64,000 nucleotides of DNA from Candidatus Thiodiazotropha sp. (ex Codakia rugifera) (GCA_025656675.1 JAHXHN010000002.1:599302-663301), one strand, 5' to 3'; shown: positions 45,862 to 54,757, numbered from the stretch's first letter. The notes: generated from the letters alone by a model not told the origin. Translations and numbers: made by a program.

Positions 45862-46989
45862 ATGATCAAGTGTGACCTTCCATTATCCGGGCTCAAAATC
45901 CTGGATCTTTCGCGTATCCTTGCCGGACCCTGGTGCACCCAGCTGTTTGGCGACCTTGGGGCGGAAGTGATCAAGATTGAGAGTCCTGAAGGTGATGGCA
46001 CACGTCAGTGGGGGCCCCCTTTTTTTGACGGTAAGTCGGCCTATTATCTCTCCACGAACCGTAATAAAAAATCCCGCGTTCTGGACTTTAAAAACCCAGG
46101 CGATCTGGCAACACTGAGAGGATTGGTGCATTCCGCCGATGTACTGATAGAGAATTTTCGCACCGGTACACTGGCCAGGTTTGGACTGGATGGCGAAGCA
46201 GCACTCGAGCTCAATCCGCAATTGATCTATTGTTCAATCCACGGTTTCGAACAGAGCAGCGACTGGGGTAACAAACCAGGTTTTGATGCACTTATCCAGG
46301 CGATGTCCGGTTTGATGAGTATCACCGGAACTGCCCATGGTGAGCCGGTCAAGGTTGGGGTGGCCATCAGTGATATTTTGGCTGGACTCTATGCGAGCAA
46401 TGGGATTCTTGCAGCCCTGTTGGAACGTCAGCGGTCCGGGCAGGGGCAGCTGATAGAGATACCCTTGTTCGATACCCAGGTAGCCTGTTTAGCCAATGTG
46501 GTCTCAAACTTTCTCACCAGTCGCGAGGTACCAAAGGCGTTGGGTAGTGCGCATCCCAATATCGTACCCTATCAGTGTTTCTCAACACTGACTCAACCGG
46601 TGATGGTAGCGGTGGGAACCGATAAACAGTTTGCCAGTCTGTGTCAGGTGATGGCTGCTGATTGGCATGAGCAGGATGATTACCGAACCAATCCCAGGCG
46701 GGTGGAAAACCGTCATCGGCTGGTTCCCCTGATCCAGGAATTGATGTTGACCCGTGCCCGGGATGACTGGCTGGAGATATTTGCTGCCGGTGATTTCCCC
46801 TATGGTCCAGTCAATGATCTGGGGGATCTTATCGATCATCCTTATGCCAAAGAGTCCGGCCTATTCGTGACCCTGGATGACGGTTTCACACCGGGTGTGC
46901 GCAATCCAATCCGCTTCTCCCGGACGCCTTTGGATCGGTATGAATCACCGCCAGAATTGGACGAGCACCCAGATGCCAAGTTCGATTGA
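45862..46989 (+). CDS. Class III (CaiB/BaiF) CoA-transferase, possibly glutarate CoA-transferase
   Basis: 375 residues. Characteristic ILDLSRILAGPWCTQLFGDLGAEVIKIE start and catalytic Asp in KPGFDALIQAMSGLMSITG. Moves CoA between carboxylates without hydrolysis. The resemblance to succinyl-CoA:glutarate CoA-transferase (SUGCT), plus a glutaryl-CoA dehydrogenase gene 9 kb downstream and the etf genes just upstream, suggests glutarate or a similar dicarboxylate as substrate. That is inference; other acids are possible. It follows ETF:QO by 26 bp. Confidence 0.88.
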   Translation: MIKCDLPLSGLKILDLSRILAGPWCTQLFGDLGAEVIKIESPEGDGTRQWGPPFFDGKSAYYLSTNRNKKSRVLDFKNPGDLATLRGLVHSADVLIENFRTGTLARFGLDGEAALELNPQLIYCSIHGFEQSSDWGNKPGFDALIQAMSGLMSITGTAHGEPVKVGVAISDILAGLYASNGILAALLERQRSGQGQLIEIPLFDTQVACLANVVSNFLTSREVPKALGSAHPNIVPYQCFSTLTQPVMVAVGTDKQFASLCQVMAADWHEQDDYRTNPRRVENRHRLVPLIQELMLTRARDDWLEIFAAGDFPYGPVNDLGDLIDHPYAKESGLFVTLDDGFTPGVRNPIRFSRTPLDRYESPPELDEHPDAKFD

Positions 46990-47001
46990 TTGTTGCAGCG
47001 A

Positions 47002-47964
47002 ATGAATAAAAAGGGCCCGAGTATCCCGGCATCGGGGGTGAGCGGCAGACAGCAATCAGTGTCACTGGCCCATGCTTATCTTGTGTTAACCGCTTTTTTT
47101 CTTGCCAGCAATCATGTTATTGGACGGGGTGTGCACGATGTCATTCCACCGGTGGGCCTCAATTTCTGGCGATGGGTGGTCGGTGCACTGATCCTGCTCC
47201 CATGGGTTCTTAAAGATGGGTCTCCAGCCCGTATTTTTCGCGGTAATATGTCAACCTACATCTGGTTGGGCGGTTTCGTGACACTCAGTACCATGTTGGT
47301 CCTGATTGCGCTTCGTACCACCACGGCCATCAATGTCTCCGTAATCAGTGTCTTTCAACCTATATTGACCGTGATAATCGCCGGTACTTTTTTGGGTGAA
47401 CGGTTACGAACCACACAACTCATAGGCATCTTTGCCGCCTGCACCGGTGTTGCTGTCATGTTGTTTCGTGGTAGTTGGTCGGCTGTCCTGGAGCTGGAAT
47501 TTAACAGCGGTGATCTTTTGACTTTGTTGGCGGTATGTGGATTCTCAGCCTATGCCATCAATGTCTCTCGGATACCTGCAGGGTTGAGTGCATTGGAATC
47601 CCTGTTCGGCATTATTGTAATCGGTTGTATCATCCTGCTGCCTTTCTACCTGGTGGAGGCGATCTGGTTTATGGCCATGCCGATGGATATGGAAACACTC
47701 TGGGTGGTATTGGTGTTGGCTCTGACAGTCTCGATTCTGGGTATGCTGATGTGGAATCAGGGCAATCGGACGGTGGGCCCCAGCCGCGCTGCCGTATTCC
47801 TCAATCTGATTCCAGTGTTTGCAGCTGTGCTGGCGTCGGGTTTCCTGGGAGAACAGGTGTATTGGTTCCATTGGATTGGGGCGGGTTTTATCGGTCTCGG
47901 GATCTGGATGGTTGTCAGAGTGGGCCGGGTTGTCAAACAGATGGGTGACGGCTATGGCAAGTGA
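47002..47964 (+). CDS. DMT superfamily transporter (EamA family)
   Basis: About 320 residues with ten hydrophobic helices in two EamA repeats (first around ASNHVIGRGVHDVIPPVGLNFWRW; second around LLAVCGFSAYAINVSRIPAG). Exporters or permeases of metabolites; the substrate cannot be read. The start is taken at ATG 47002; TTG codons at 46990 and 46993 are alternatives. It overlaps the next gene by 11 bp, so both are in the operon. Confidence 0.87.
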   Translation: MNKKGPSIPASGVSGRQQSVSLAHAYLVLTAFFLASNHVIGRGVHDVIPPVGLNFWRWVVGALILLPWVLKDGSPARIFRGNMSTYIWLGGFVTLSTMLVLIALRTTTAINVSVISVFQPILTVIIAGTFLGERLRTTQLIGIFAACTGVAVMLFRGSWSAVLELEFNSGDLLTLLAVCGFSAYAINVSRIPAGLSALESLFGIIVIGCIILLPFYLVEAIWFMAMPMDMETLWVVLVLALTVSILGMLMWNQGNRTVGPSRAAVFLNLIPVFAAVLASGFLGEQVYWFHWIGAGFIGLGIWMVVRVGRVVKQMGDGYGK

Positions 47965-48514
47965 GGATCTGCAGCAACAGCGTGACCCACCGGTCAGTGT
48001 CATGATGTCGCGTATGCCGCTGCCTGGAAAGGAGCGGGAATTCGAGACCTATCTCAATGGAATCGCTGAAGCTGCACAACGTCATCCCGGTCATTTAGGG
48101 GTGAGCATCATACGACCCTCGGGACAGGAGAAAAATTACTACATCCTGTTCAAGTTTGATCGACGCTCAAACCTTGAACGCTGGGAAAAGTCTGATGAGC
48201 GAGCCCGCTGGCGGGCCATTGCCAAACAGGTCAGCGAGAAACCCAAGCGTCATATGGTGACTGGTCTAGAAGCCTGGTTTACCCTGCCCGATCAGGCAAT
48301 GTTGACGCCGCCGCCCCTATATAAGATGGCGGTGCTAGCCTGGTTGGCGATCTATCTCTTGATCAGTGGCCTTATAGGGCTGATAGGGCCACTCCTTGAG
48401 CCCTACCCGCTGATGTTGCGTACCCTGATTCTTACCGGCATTGCCGTCCCCCTGATGACCTTTCTGCTCATGCCCTTGCTGACCAGGGTTTTCAAGAACT
48501 GGTTGTATGCGTAA
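47954..48514 (+). CDS. ABM-domain protein with two C-terminal membrane helices
   Basis: 186 residues. The N-terminal dimeric ferredoxin-like ABM fold (about 10-105) reads VSVMMSRMPLPGKEREFETY...HPGHLGVSIIRP...WRAIAKQV. Two transmembrane helices follow (AVLAWLAIYLLISGLIGLIG and LILTGIAVPLMTFLLMPLL). It matches the membrane-bound ABM superfamily type (COG3224 by recollection), whose function is not known. I chose ATG 47954 because the frame upstream lies inside the transporter gene. Confidence 0.8.
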   Translation: MASEDLQQQRDPPVSVMMSRMPLPGKEREFETYLNGIAEAAQRHPGHLGVSIIRPSGQEKNYYILFKFDRRSNLERWEKSDERARWRAIAKQVSEKPKRHMVTGLEAWFTLPDQAMLTPPPLYKMAVLAWLAIYLLISGLIGLIGPLLEPYPLMLRTLILTGIAVPLMTFLLMPLLTRVFKNWLYA

Positions 48515-48686
48515 CAGAAAATCAACTCAAGCTACAGTTCGCCGCTTTGTCTGAATGCTCTTGTGGTCAAATGGGTAGCGTTCAGGTCTAAGAGTCGACG
48601 AGAAAGCTTGCATATACTCATTCAGAACTCACCCGTTTATCAAAAATAAATGCCGTGGTGATAGATCTGGAAGAGGCCCACCGCTT

Positions 48687-49706
48687 ATGTCTGTCTCGTT
48701 TGAAATTGGCATATTGCCCAACCGACCGGTCAGCGAATGTTTGTCGTTGACCAGGCAGGCCGAGGAGTGTGGCTATGGTGGGGTTTGGGTTGCCGACTCA
48801 CAATGTGTGATGCGGGATGCCTACATACTACTCTCGCAGATTGCACTACAGACTTCCCGTATCCAGGTGGCTGCCGGGGTAACCAACGCCATCACCCGGC
48901 ATCCGGCAGTGCTGGCCAACAGCTGGGCAACCCTGGGGGAAGTCTCCCACGGAAGAGCCGTACTCGGTATAGGTGTTGGCGAGAGTGCCGTACATACACT
49001 GGGACTCAAGCCTGACCGGCTTGCAGCCCTGGAGAAAAAGATCATTCTGCTGCGTGCTCTGATGAAGGGGCAGGAAGTGGAATACGAGGGTCGCTCATTC
49101 CGACTGACCTGGTGTGACAGCGAAGTGCCCATTGTCATGGCCTGCTCAGGACCCAAATCCCTGCAATTGGGTGGGAGGGTGGCCGATGGTGTGCTGTTCC
49201 AGGTTGGGGCCGATCCTGCTTTTGTACGCTATGCACTGGATAACATTCGCCAGGGTGCAGAAGAGGCAGGACGACGGCTTGAGGATATTAGACTCTATAT
49301 GCGTGTTGCAACGGCTGTGTCGGCACAGCGCGACAGGGCCCGTGATCAGATCAAGGGATATGCCTCGGTAGCCGCCGGTACAGTATTCAAGACAGTTCCC
49401 CGTGACTACTTTACCGATGATTTATGGCAGCAGCTTGATACGTTCAAGGCGAAGTACGACTACTTCGAACACGGCAGCAATCGGGCCAAACACCAAGCCC
49501 TGTTAACCGACACAATTCTTGATGCGGTCTGTATTGCCGGTACGCCTGAAGAGGCGATTCCACGCTTCAAGATCCTGGCGGAAATGGGTATAGATGCCTT
49601 TGTATGGCCAGCCAATATGATGGATGCGGAACACTTTATTCATACCTTTGCCGATCGGGTGATGCCTGAATTCACGGTTGAGGAGCAAGTGAAAACAGGT
49701 GGATGA
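48687..49706 (+). CDS. LLM-class (luciferase-like) F420-dependent oxidoreductase
   Basis: 339 residues, TIM-barrel of the bacterial luciferase-like superfamily. The pattern ECGYGGVWVADSQ, VAAGVTNAITRHPAVLANSWATL, GRAVLGIGVGESAV and MACSGPKSLQLGGRVADGVLF resembles methylene-tetrahydromethanopterin reductase-like F420 enzymes rather than FMN monooxygenases. Because cofC, cofD, cofE and npdG are in the same neighbourhood, F420 is the likely cofactor. The substrate is unknown. A 172-bp gap upstream may hold a promoter. Its end overlaps the reading frame of the next membrane protein. Confidence 0.87.
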   Translation: MSVSFEIGILPNRPVSECLSLTRQAEECGYGGVWVADSQCVMRDAYILLSQIALQTSRIQVAAGVTNAITRHPAVLANSWATLGEVSHGRAVLGIGVGESAVHTLGLKPDRLAALEKKIILLRALMKGQEVEYEGRSFRLTWCDSEVPIVMACSGPKSLQLGGRVADGVLFQVGADPAFVRYALDNIRQGAEEAGRRLEDIRLYMRVATAVSAQRDRARDQIKGYASVAAGTVFKTVPRDYFTDDLWQQLDTFKAKYDYFEHGSNRAKHQALLTDTILDAVCIAGTPEEAIPRFKILAEMGIDAFVWPANMMDAEHFIHTFADRVMPEFTVEEQVKTGG

Positions 49707-49713
49707 TGTGACA

Positions 49714-50793
49714 ATGAACAACAGTGAGGAAATGCTGGCAAGCGATGCCCTAGGGTCACGATTGTTTACCATCGGTGGCATGTTGTTGATCTTGGCGGGT
49801 ATGATTTTCGGTGATTTGTATGCCGTCTTCATATTGCATCCCAATGTGGATCAAATCTTATCGACTTTGGCAGCAGCAACATCGGCGATATCGAGTCATG
49901 ATACTGAGGCGGTTTGGCAGTATTTCGGCCAACTCGGCGGCTTTCTGGAAAATGCAGGGACCAAGAAAGACACCCATGTTCATATTATCCAGGTTGGGTA
50001 TCTGGCCCTGTTGTTGGCGTTTCTGCAATCCCGGGTTCGTTTGAATGACCGTTTCAAAGTAATGCTTGCCCGTCTGTTTTTGGTCATGGCAGTGGTACTG
50101 CCGGTATCTATTTTTCTGATTCACTATGTCGGGCTGGTTTACAGTCCATTGGAAACGATCGGATGGGCCAGTATCAGTGCGGACCTGTCGGGATTACTGT
50201 TGGCCTTCGTGATCCTGATTCAGTTGTGGGGGCTCATGGGAAGTGCAAGGCATCAACCGGAGACCGGCCATTTCTCTCCAGTCTTGGGTACGATCGGCTG
50301 GCTGCTGTTGAAGGGGGGAGCCTTGTTGGTCCTGCTTGGTTTTTTATTTGGTGCCTGGTATGCCGGGATGCAGATGCAAACCCATGAAACAAGTGAACTG
50401 ACAATCCTGGGGCAGATAGTTGAACAGGCATATGCGGCGAATCAGACCGCCGCAGCGCAGTCGCTGCAGGCCTATGGTCAGTTGCAGGGAGAGCGGGCTG
50501 TGGCAATAGCTGCCCATGCCCACATGGTGGAATTCGGCATTCTGGCGATGATGACATCATTGATCCAACCTTTCATTTTTCTGTCACTGATTTGGCGACA
50601 GCGTCTGGCGATGATGTTGCTTATTGGCGGTGCCCTGTTGCCGGTTGCTGTCTATGCAGAGATTTGGTTCGGTTTATTGGCGGGGGGAGTTGCTGATATT
50701 GCCGGATTGCTGGTTATTGTCGCCTTAACCGGCATGCTGGGGGGGGTATTGCGACATACCGGAGCCAAGGACAGTCAGGGGGAAGTCCGATGA
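49714..50793 (+). CDS. Polytopic membrane protein with two HxH-containing repeats, unknown family
   Basis: 359 residues, about eight transmembrane helices in two similar halves (about 18-172 and 196-345). Each half begins G-G-x-L-L-x-L-x-G-x-x-F-G-x-x-Y-A, then has a soluble loop ending in H-x-H-x(4)-G-x-L (His88/90 and His268/270), then a helix with L-P-V. The histidine pairs at membrane borders could bind heme, copper or another metal, but no known heme-protein family is apparent. A third copy of the unit is the next gene. Located between an F420 enzyme and F420 synthesis genes, it may be a redox partner; this is inference. GTG 49699 is an alternative start. Confidence 0.8.
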   Translation: MNNSEEMLASDALGSRLFTIGGMLLILAGMIFGDLYAVFILHPNVDQILSTLAAATSAISSHDTEAVWQYFGQLGGFLENAGTKKDTHVHIIQVGYLALLLAFLQSRVRLNDRFKVMLARLFLVMAVVLPVSIFLIHYVGLVYSPLETIGWASISADLSGLLLAFVILIQLWGLMGSARHQPETGHFSPVLGTIGWLLLKGGALLVLLGFLFGAWYAGMQMQTHETSELTILGQIVEQAYAANQTAAAQSLQAYGQLQGERAVAIAAHAHMVEFGILAMMTSLIQPFIFLSLIWRQRLAMMLLIGGALLPVAVYAEIWFGLLAGGVADIAGLLVIVALTGMLGGVLRHTGAKDSQGEVR

Positions 50794-51287
50794 ATGGTCC
50801 ACAAAAACTGCTGATCGTCGTAGGCCTGGGTTTAGTGGCCATCAGTATGCTGTATGGTTTTTATTATGCGGTATTCGATGAGCACCAGACACTGGAGAAG
50901 ATAGGAATTTCAATGGCGGGTGGTTTTGCTGAGGCGGCAGCGGGCAATCTTGCAGCAGCTCAAGAATCCCTGCAAACCTACGCCGGAACACGAATCGAGT
51001 ATCTTCGTGAAGTACACGGTCACAGTCATATGGCTGCTTTAGGTACCCTGTTGATAGTGTTGGGCCTGTTTCTTGAACGCATCAATACATCAGCAGGGAA
51101 TCGCAGACTGATTGCGTGGATGATGGTGATTGGTGCGGTTAGCTTACCGCTTGGTGCTTGGCTTGACGTGATGATTCCAGCGCCCGTTCCTAAAGGTTTG
51201 TCCATTATCGGTACCTTCTGTCTTGTGTTGGGTATGGCAAGCATGATTTTCAGTTTGCTATTCGCTTCCCCTGACAAGGATGACTAG
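50790..51287 (+). CDS. Membrane protein, single HxH unit, paralogous to the preceding gene
   Basis: 165 residues, four hydrophobic helices. It matches one half of its neighbour: YGFYYAVF after the first helix, the loop AAAQESLQTYAGTRIEY (compare AAAQSLQAYGQLQ in the second half upstream), HGHSHMAALGTLL (His76/78/80), and LPLGAW. It starts inside the preceding stop (ATGA), so the two proteins are made together, probably as a complex. No known family recognised. Confidence 0.8.
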   Translation: MNGPQKLLIVVGLGLVAISMLYGFYYAVFDEHQTLEKIGISMAGGFAEAAAGNLAAAQESLQTYAGTRIEYLREVHGHSHMAALGTLLIVLGLFLERINTSAGNRRLIAWMMVIGAVSLPLGAWLDVMIPAPVPKGLSIIGTFCLVLGMASMIFSLLFASPDKDD

Positions 51288-51297
51288 GTAGCGAAGA

Positions 51298-52164
51298 TTG
51301 AACAGGCAACTCTTGCTTGGTTTCAAGGCCTTCGATGTCCATGAGCTGTTATGTCATTTCGCAGCCAGAAAGGCAGGCTTTTACCAACGCCGGGGATTGA
51401 ACGTTTTTTTACGGGATATCACTTTTACCGGATATGAGCATGCTTCATTGCCTGTTTTCAGCACCGCTTGCGCAGCGGGTTTGATGGATATCCTGAACGG
51501 GGCAGAGAAATGCCTGGTATTGGTCGTTATGCAAAGACCGCTATTCTGGTTGTTTGGTGGACCCGGTATCGAGCGTATTGAACAACTTGATGGAAGCAGC
51601 ATCGCCGGCTATATGGATATTGCACCGCCTGCACATTTTCTGAATTGGATATTGGCTGATGTGTCATTGGATCGACCGCCCGACATTCAACCCGTACGTG
51701 ATGATATTGCGCGTCTTGGTTTGTTGTTGTCGGGTGAGGTTGATGCCGGCCTGTTCAGTTCAGCAGTGAGTCCTACCTATTTGGAAACCTTTGGCTTGAA
51801 GAAGCTCTCTTCACCAGCAGAGCTGCTGCAATTTCCCACCACGGGACTTACAACAGATAAGTTTGTGATTGAGCAGCAACCTGAATTGGTGGAAGCGTTG
51901 GTGGCTGCCCATGCCGAGGCCTTGGCACTGTTACGAAAGGACGTGGATTTCATCTACTCGACAATCAATGAGATGCCCCTGCTGGGTGACCCTGCCGGTT
52001 TGGTTCCTACGCTTAGCAGTGCGTTTACTGAGGATGGCCATGTCACTGAATCAGTCGGCCGATCCTCTTTTCTACGGATGGGGCAAAGCATGGGTGGCGA
52101 ATCATCGAGTCGGGATCTCGGGGCACTATTTGATTATTCAGCATTGAACAGGTTTTTGAATTGA
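51298..52164 (+). CDS. Substrate-binding-protein-like (SsuA/THI5-type) protein without signal peptide
   Basis: 288 residues from a TTG. The two-lobe type II periplasmic-binding fold is suggested by LLLGFKAFDVHELLCHFAAR, YQRRGLNV and the hinge region ILNGAEKCLVLVVMQ. It then shows TTDKFVIEQQPELVEALVAAH, typical of NMT1/THI5-like ABC solute-binding proteins. No signal peptide is visible, and no ABC permease or ATPase is adjacent, so it is probably cytoplasmic and acts as an enzyme or sensor. It lies between the HxH membrane proteins and cofE, overlapping cofE by 4 bp. Confidence 0.65.
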   Translation: MNRQLLLGFKAFDVHELLCHFAARKAGFYQRRGLNVFLRDITFTGYEHASLPVFSTACAAGLMDILNGAEKCLVLVVMQRPLFWLFGGPGIERIEQLDGSSIAGYMDIAPPAHFLNWILADVSLDRPPDIQPVRDDIARLGLLLSGEVDAGLFSSAVSPTYLETFGLKKLSSPAELLQFPTTGLTTDKFVIEQQPELVEALVAAHAEALALLRKDVDFIYSTINEMPLLGDPAGLVPTLSSAFTEDGHVTESVGRSSFLRMGQSMGGESSSRDLGALFDYSALNRFLN

Positions 52165-52928
52165 ATAAAGATCACCATAGCCTGCAGCTTCTGGCACCAG
52201 GCACTATTCCATTGATCAGGCCGGGGGATGACCTGGCGACTATTTTGATTCAAACCATGAAGGATCAGGGACCGGCGTGGGAGGATCGGGATATCCTTGT
52301 GATCGCTCAGAAAATCGTCTCCAAGGCAGAGGGGCGTTACGTTAGACTGGACGACGTACAGCCCTCTACGGAAGCCCGTCGTTTGGCTGGGATCTGTCAA
52401 AAGGATCCGCGTTTGGTGGAATTGATTCTTGAGGAATCGACGGGGGTCGTCCGAGCCGCACCCCATGTGCTGATTGTTCGCCATCGTCTTGGATTTATCA
52501 GTGCAAATGCCGGTATTGATCATTCCAATATTGACGATGGGCATCAACAAGTATTGCTGTTGCCCGAAAATCCGGATGCCAGTGCAGAAGCCTTGCGGGA
52601 AACCATACAGCAACAGACAGGCCGCTCACTCGGAGTGGTCATCAACGACAGCTTCGGCAGACCTTGGCGCTTGGGGACTTGTGGAGTTTGTATTGGTAGC
52701 GCGGGTATCGTGACGCTAAAGGATTTCAGAGGTGCACAGGATCTGTCTGGGCAAAGACTTGAGGTAACCGAGGTGGCGTGGGGTGATGAGTTGGCGGCTG
52801 CAGCTTCCCTGCTAATGGGGGCCACTGACGAAGCAAGGCCGGTGGTGATCGTTCGCGGCCTTTCCATCACAGGATCAGGAGAAGGTGCTGATTTGATACG
52901 TCCGTTGGCTGAGGACCTGTTTTTATAA
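52161..52928 (+). CDS. cofE: CofE, coenzyme F420-0:L-glutamate ligase
   Basis: Adds glutamate residues to F420-0 using GTP. 255 residues, single-domain like archaeal CofE and unlike the FbiB fusion of actinobacteria. Signature segments are LVIAQKIVSKAEGR, SANAGIDHSN and INDSFGRPWRLGTCGVCIGSAG. Start is TTG overlapping the previous stop (TTGA). First of three F420 genes; a 147-bp gap with an inverted repeat follows. Confidence 0.92.
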   Translation: MNKDHHSLQLLAPGTIPLIRPGDDLATILIQTMKDQGPAWEDRDILVIAQKIVSKAEGRYVRLDDVQPSTEARRLAGICQKDPRLVELILEESTGVVRAAPHVLIVRHRLGFISANAGIDHSNIDDGHQQVLLLPENPDASAEALRETIQQQTGRSLGVVINDSFGRPWRLGTCGVCIGSAGIVTLKDFRGAQDLSGQRLEVTEVAWGDELAAAASLLMGATDEARPVVIVRGLSITGSGEGADLIRPLAEDLFL

Positions 52929-53074
52929 TCCTGGAATCCGCAGTCGATCGCTATGCATAGTATCAAACAGATTGAAAACATGTTTTTTTCTTTCACGGAC
53001 ATTGCACCTTTTAGACGTGTATCGCTACACCGCTTATGACACCCTTTAGGGTGTTCAACTGAGGATTCCAGGAT
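52928..53074. repeat. Inverted repeat enclosing the cofE-cofD gap
   Basis: ATCCTGGAATCC (52928-52939, starting on the cofE stop) and GGATTCCAGGAT (53063-53074, ending 1 base before the cofD ATG) are exact reverse complements of 12 bp. Inside is a short hairpin ACACCC-ttta-GGGTGT (53038-53053). Either a long-range stem that hides the cofD ribosome site, or a small MITE-like insertion. Confidence 0.55.
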
Positions 53075-53075
53075 A

Positions 53076-54038
53076 ATGGTACAAAATAGAAAAAAATATC
53101 TGGCACTCTGCGGTGGCGTCGGCGGTGCGAAACTGGCACTGGGATTGAGCCGGGTCGTTGAACCTGAGTCACTGACCATCGTGGTCAATACCGGTGATGA
53201 CTTTGAACACCTGGGTTTATTGATCTGCCCGGACATAGATACCGTTACCTATACGCTGGGTGGCATTGTTGAAACCCGGCAGGGATGGGGAAGGGCTGGC
53301 GAGAGTTGGAATGTACTTGATCAGGTAGAAAAACTGGGTGGTGAGACCTGGTTTCGCCTCGGTGACAAAGATATTGCCTTGCACCTGTTACGCCGTTCAT
53401 TGCTGGAAAAGGGGCTTGCTTTAAGTGAGGTGACCGCACAGATCAGCCGAAGAATGGCAATCGACTCAGCCATCATTCCCATGAGTGACGATCCGGTACG
53501 AACCGAAGTGCTGGTCGATGAAGGTGTGATGCCATTTCAACACTACTTCGTCAAACAACGCTGCCAACCCAGGATCTCCGGTATTCGTTATGCAGGCGCA
53601 GAGCAGGCAGCTGCTGCAACCGGGTTCGTCGATACATTGAACGATGCTGCATTGGCTGGTGTAATTATCTGTCCCTCAAATCCATTTTTAAGTATCGATC
53701 CCATTCTGGCATTACCGGGTATCAGTGAGTTACTGCGTAATATGACTGTGCCTGTCATTGCAGTCTCTCCCATCGTGGGTGGAGAGGCGATCAAGGGTCC
53801 AACTGCGAAGATAATGCAGGAGCTGGATATGCCGGTGACACAGCAGGCCATCGTTGATCACTACAACGGCCTCATTTCCGGACTTATAATAGACAGGGTC
53901 GATAAGGAGACAGTTTCGACATTGAAAAAAAGTGTGGCTGTTCATGTTAGCGAAACTGTTATGAAAACCACTGAACAGAAAATCAGTTTGGCGAATCAGT
54001 GCCTGACGTTCATTGATAAGCTGGAGAAGTGTTCATGA
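53076..54038 (+). CDS. cofD: CofD, 2-phospho-L-lactate (or related) transferase
   Basis: Joins FO with the nucleotide-activated three-carbon acid made by CofC, yielding F420-0 or its dehydro form. 320 residues. Clear family motifs: ALCGGVGGAKLALGLSRV, VVNTGDDFEHLGLLICPD, PMSDDPVRTEVLVDEG and CPSNPFLSIDPILALPG. The activated acid (phospholactate, phosphoenolpyruvate or phosphoglycerate) cannot be told from this sequence by eye. It overlaps cofC by ATGA. Confidence 0.94.
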   Translation: MVQNRKKYLALCGGVGGAKLALGLSRVVEPESLTIVVNTGDDFEHLGLLICPDIDTVTYTLGGIVETRQGWGRAGESWNVLDQVEKLGGETWFRLGDKDIALHLLRRSLLEKGLALSEVTAQISRRMAIDSAIIPMSDDPVRTEVLVDEGVMPFQHYFVKQRCQPRISGIRYAGAEQAAAATGFVDTLNDAALAGVIICPSNPFLSIDPILALPGISELLRNMTVPVIAVSPIVGGEAIKGPTAKIMQELDMPVTQQAIVDHYNGLISGLIIDRVDKETVSTLKKSVAVHVSETVMKTTEQKISLANQCLTFIDKLEKCS

Positions 54039-54739
54039 ATGAGATTTGGGCGTTGGTCCCACTGAAAGCATTGGTGCAGGTGAAAAACCGCCTTGCACCT
54101 GTGTTGACCGCTGAATTACGCAGAGAGTTAGTATTGGCGATGGCGCAAGATGTGGTTTCGGCGCTACTTGATGTTGATCTCATAGCACGGGTTTTGCTGG
54201 TGACCAACGAGTCATCGGTGGCCCATTTGTTCAGTACCATGGGAGTAGACAATTTCAAACCAGAGCAGGGCGCTGGACTCAATTCGGAGCTGGAGCAGGC
54301 GGTGGATTATGCCACAGCACAGGGTGCCGGGCAGATTATGATAGTTCATGCGGATCTCCCTCTATTGACGCCATTTGTTTTACGTGAATTTATCACTGCA
54401 GCTTCCCCTGGTATCACCCGGGCAGCCGCCTGTAAAACCAGCGCAGGGACTAATCTGTTATTGACACCGTTGCCGTTGAGATTCCCCCTCGTTTTTGGAT
54501 CCAATAGCCTGAGAGCGTTTCGAAAGAGGCATATTGCGCAAGGCAGAACAATGGATGTCGTAAAGCATCCCCAGCTCGCCATGGACATAGATACGCCAGA
54601 CGATTTGTATAATCTGTTACATCCGTCTGAAGCGGGCTATCCAGCAGGAAGAGCGACAAGGCGTTTTTTAGTCAGGAGGGAGATAGATCTGATCAACGAT
54701 GCAGAAACAGGTCGTTGGAAGATTGCCGGTACAAGCTGA
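54035..54739 (+). CDS. cofC: CofC, phospholactate (or related) guanylyltransferase
   Basis: Activates a three-carbon phospho-acid with GTP for CofD. 234 residues with the nucleotidyltransferase pattern WALVPLKALVQVKNRLAP, GAGLNSELEQAVDYA, MIVHADLPLLTP and MDIDTPDDLYNLL. Translation is coupled to cofD. The C-terminal 35 residues beyond the usual end (YPAGRATRRFLVRREIDLI onward) are slightly longer than typical. Convergent with thiS. Confidence 0.92.
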   Translation: MNEIWALVPLKALVQVKNRLAPVLTAELRRELVLAMAQDVVSALLDVDLIARVLLVTNESSVAHLFSTMGVDNFKPEQGAGLNSELEQAVDYATAQGAGQIMIVHADLPLLTPFVLREFITAASPGITRAAACKTSAGTNLLLTPLPLRFPLVFGSNSLRAFRKRHIAQGRTMDVVKHPQLAMDIDTPDDLYNLLHPSEAGYPAGRATRRFLVRREIDLINDAETGRWKIAGTS

Positions 54740-54757
54740 ATTAAAGATTATAGGAAT

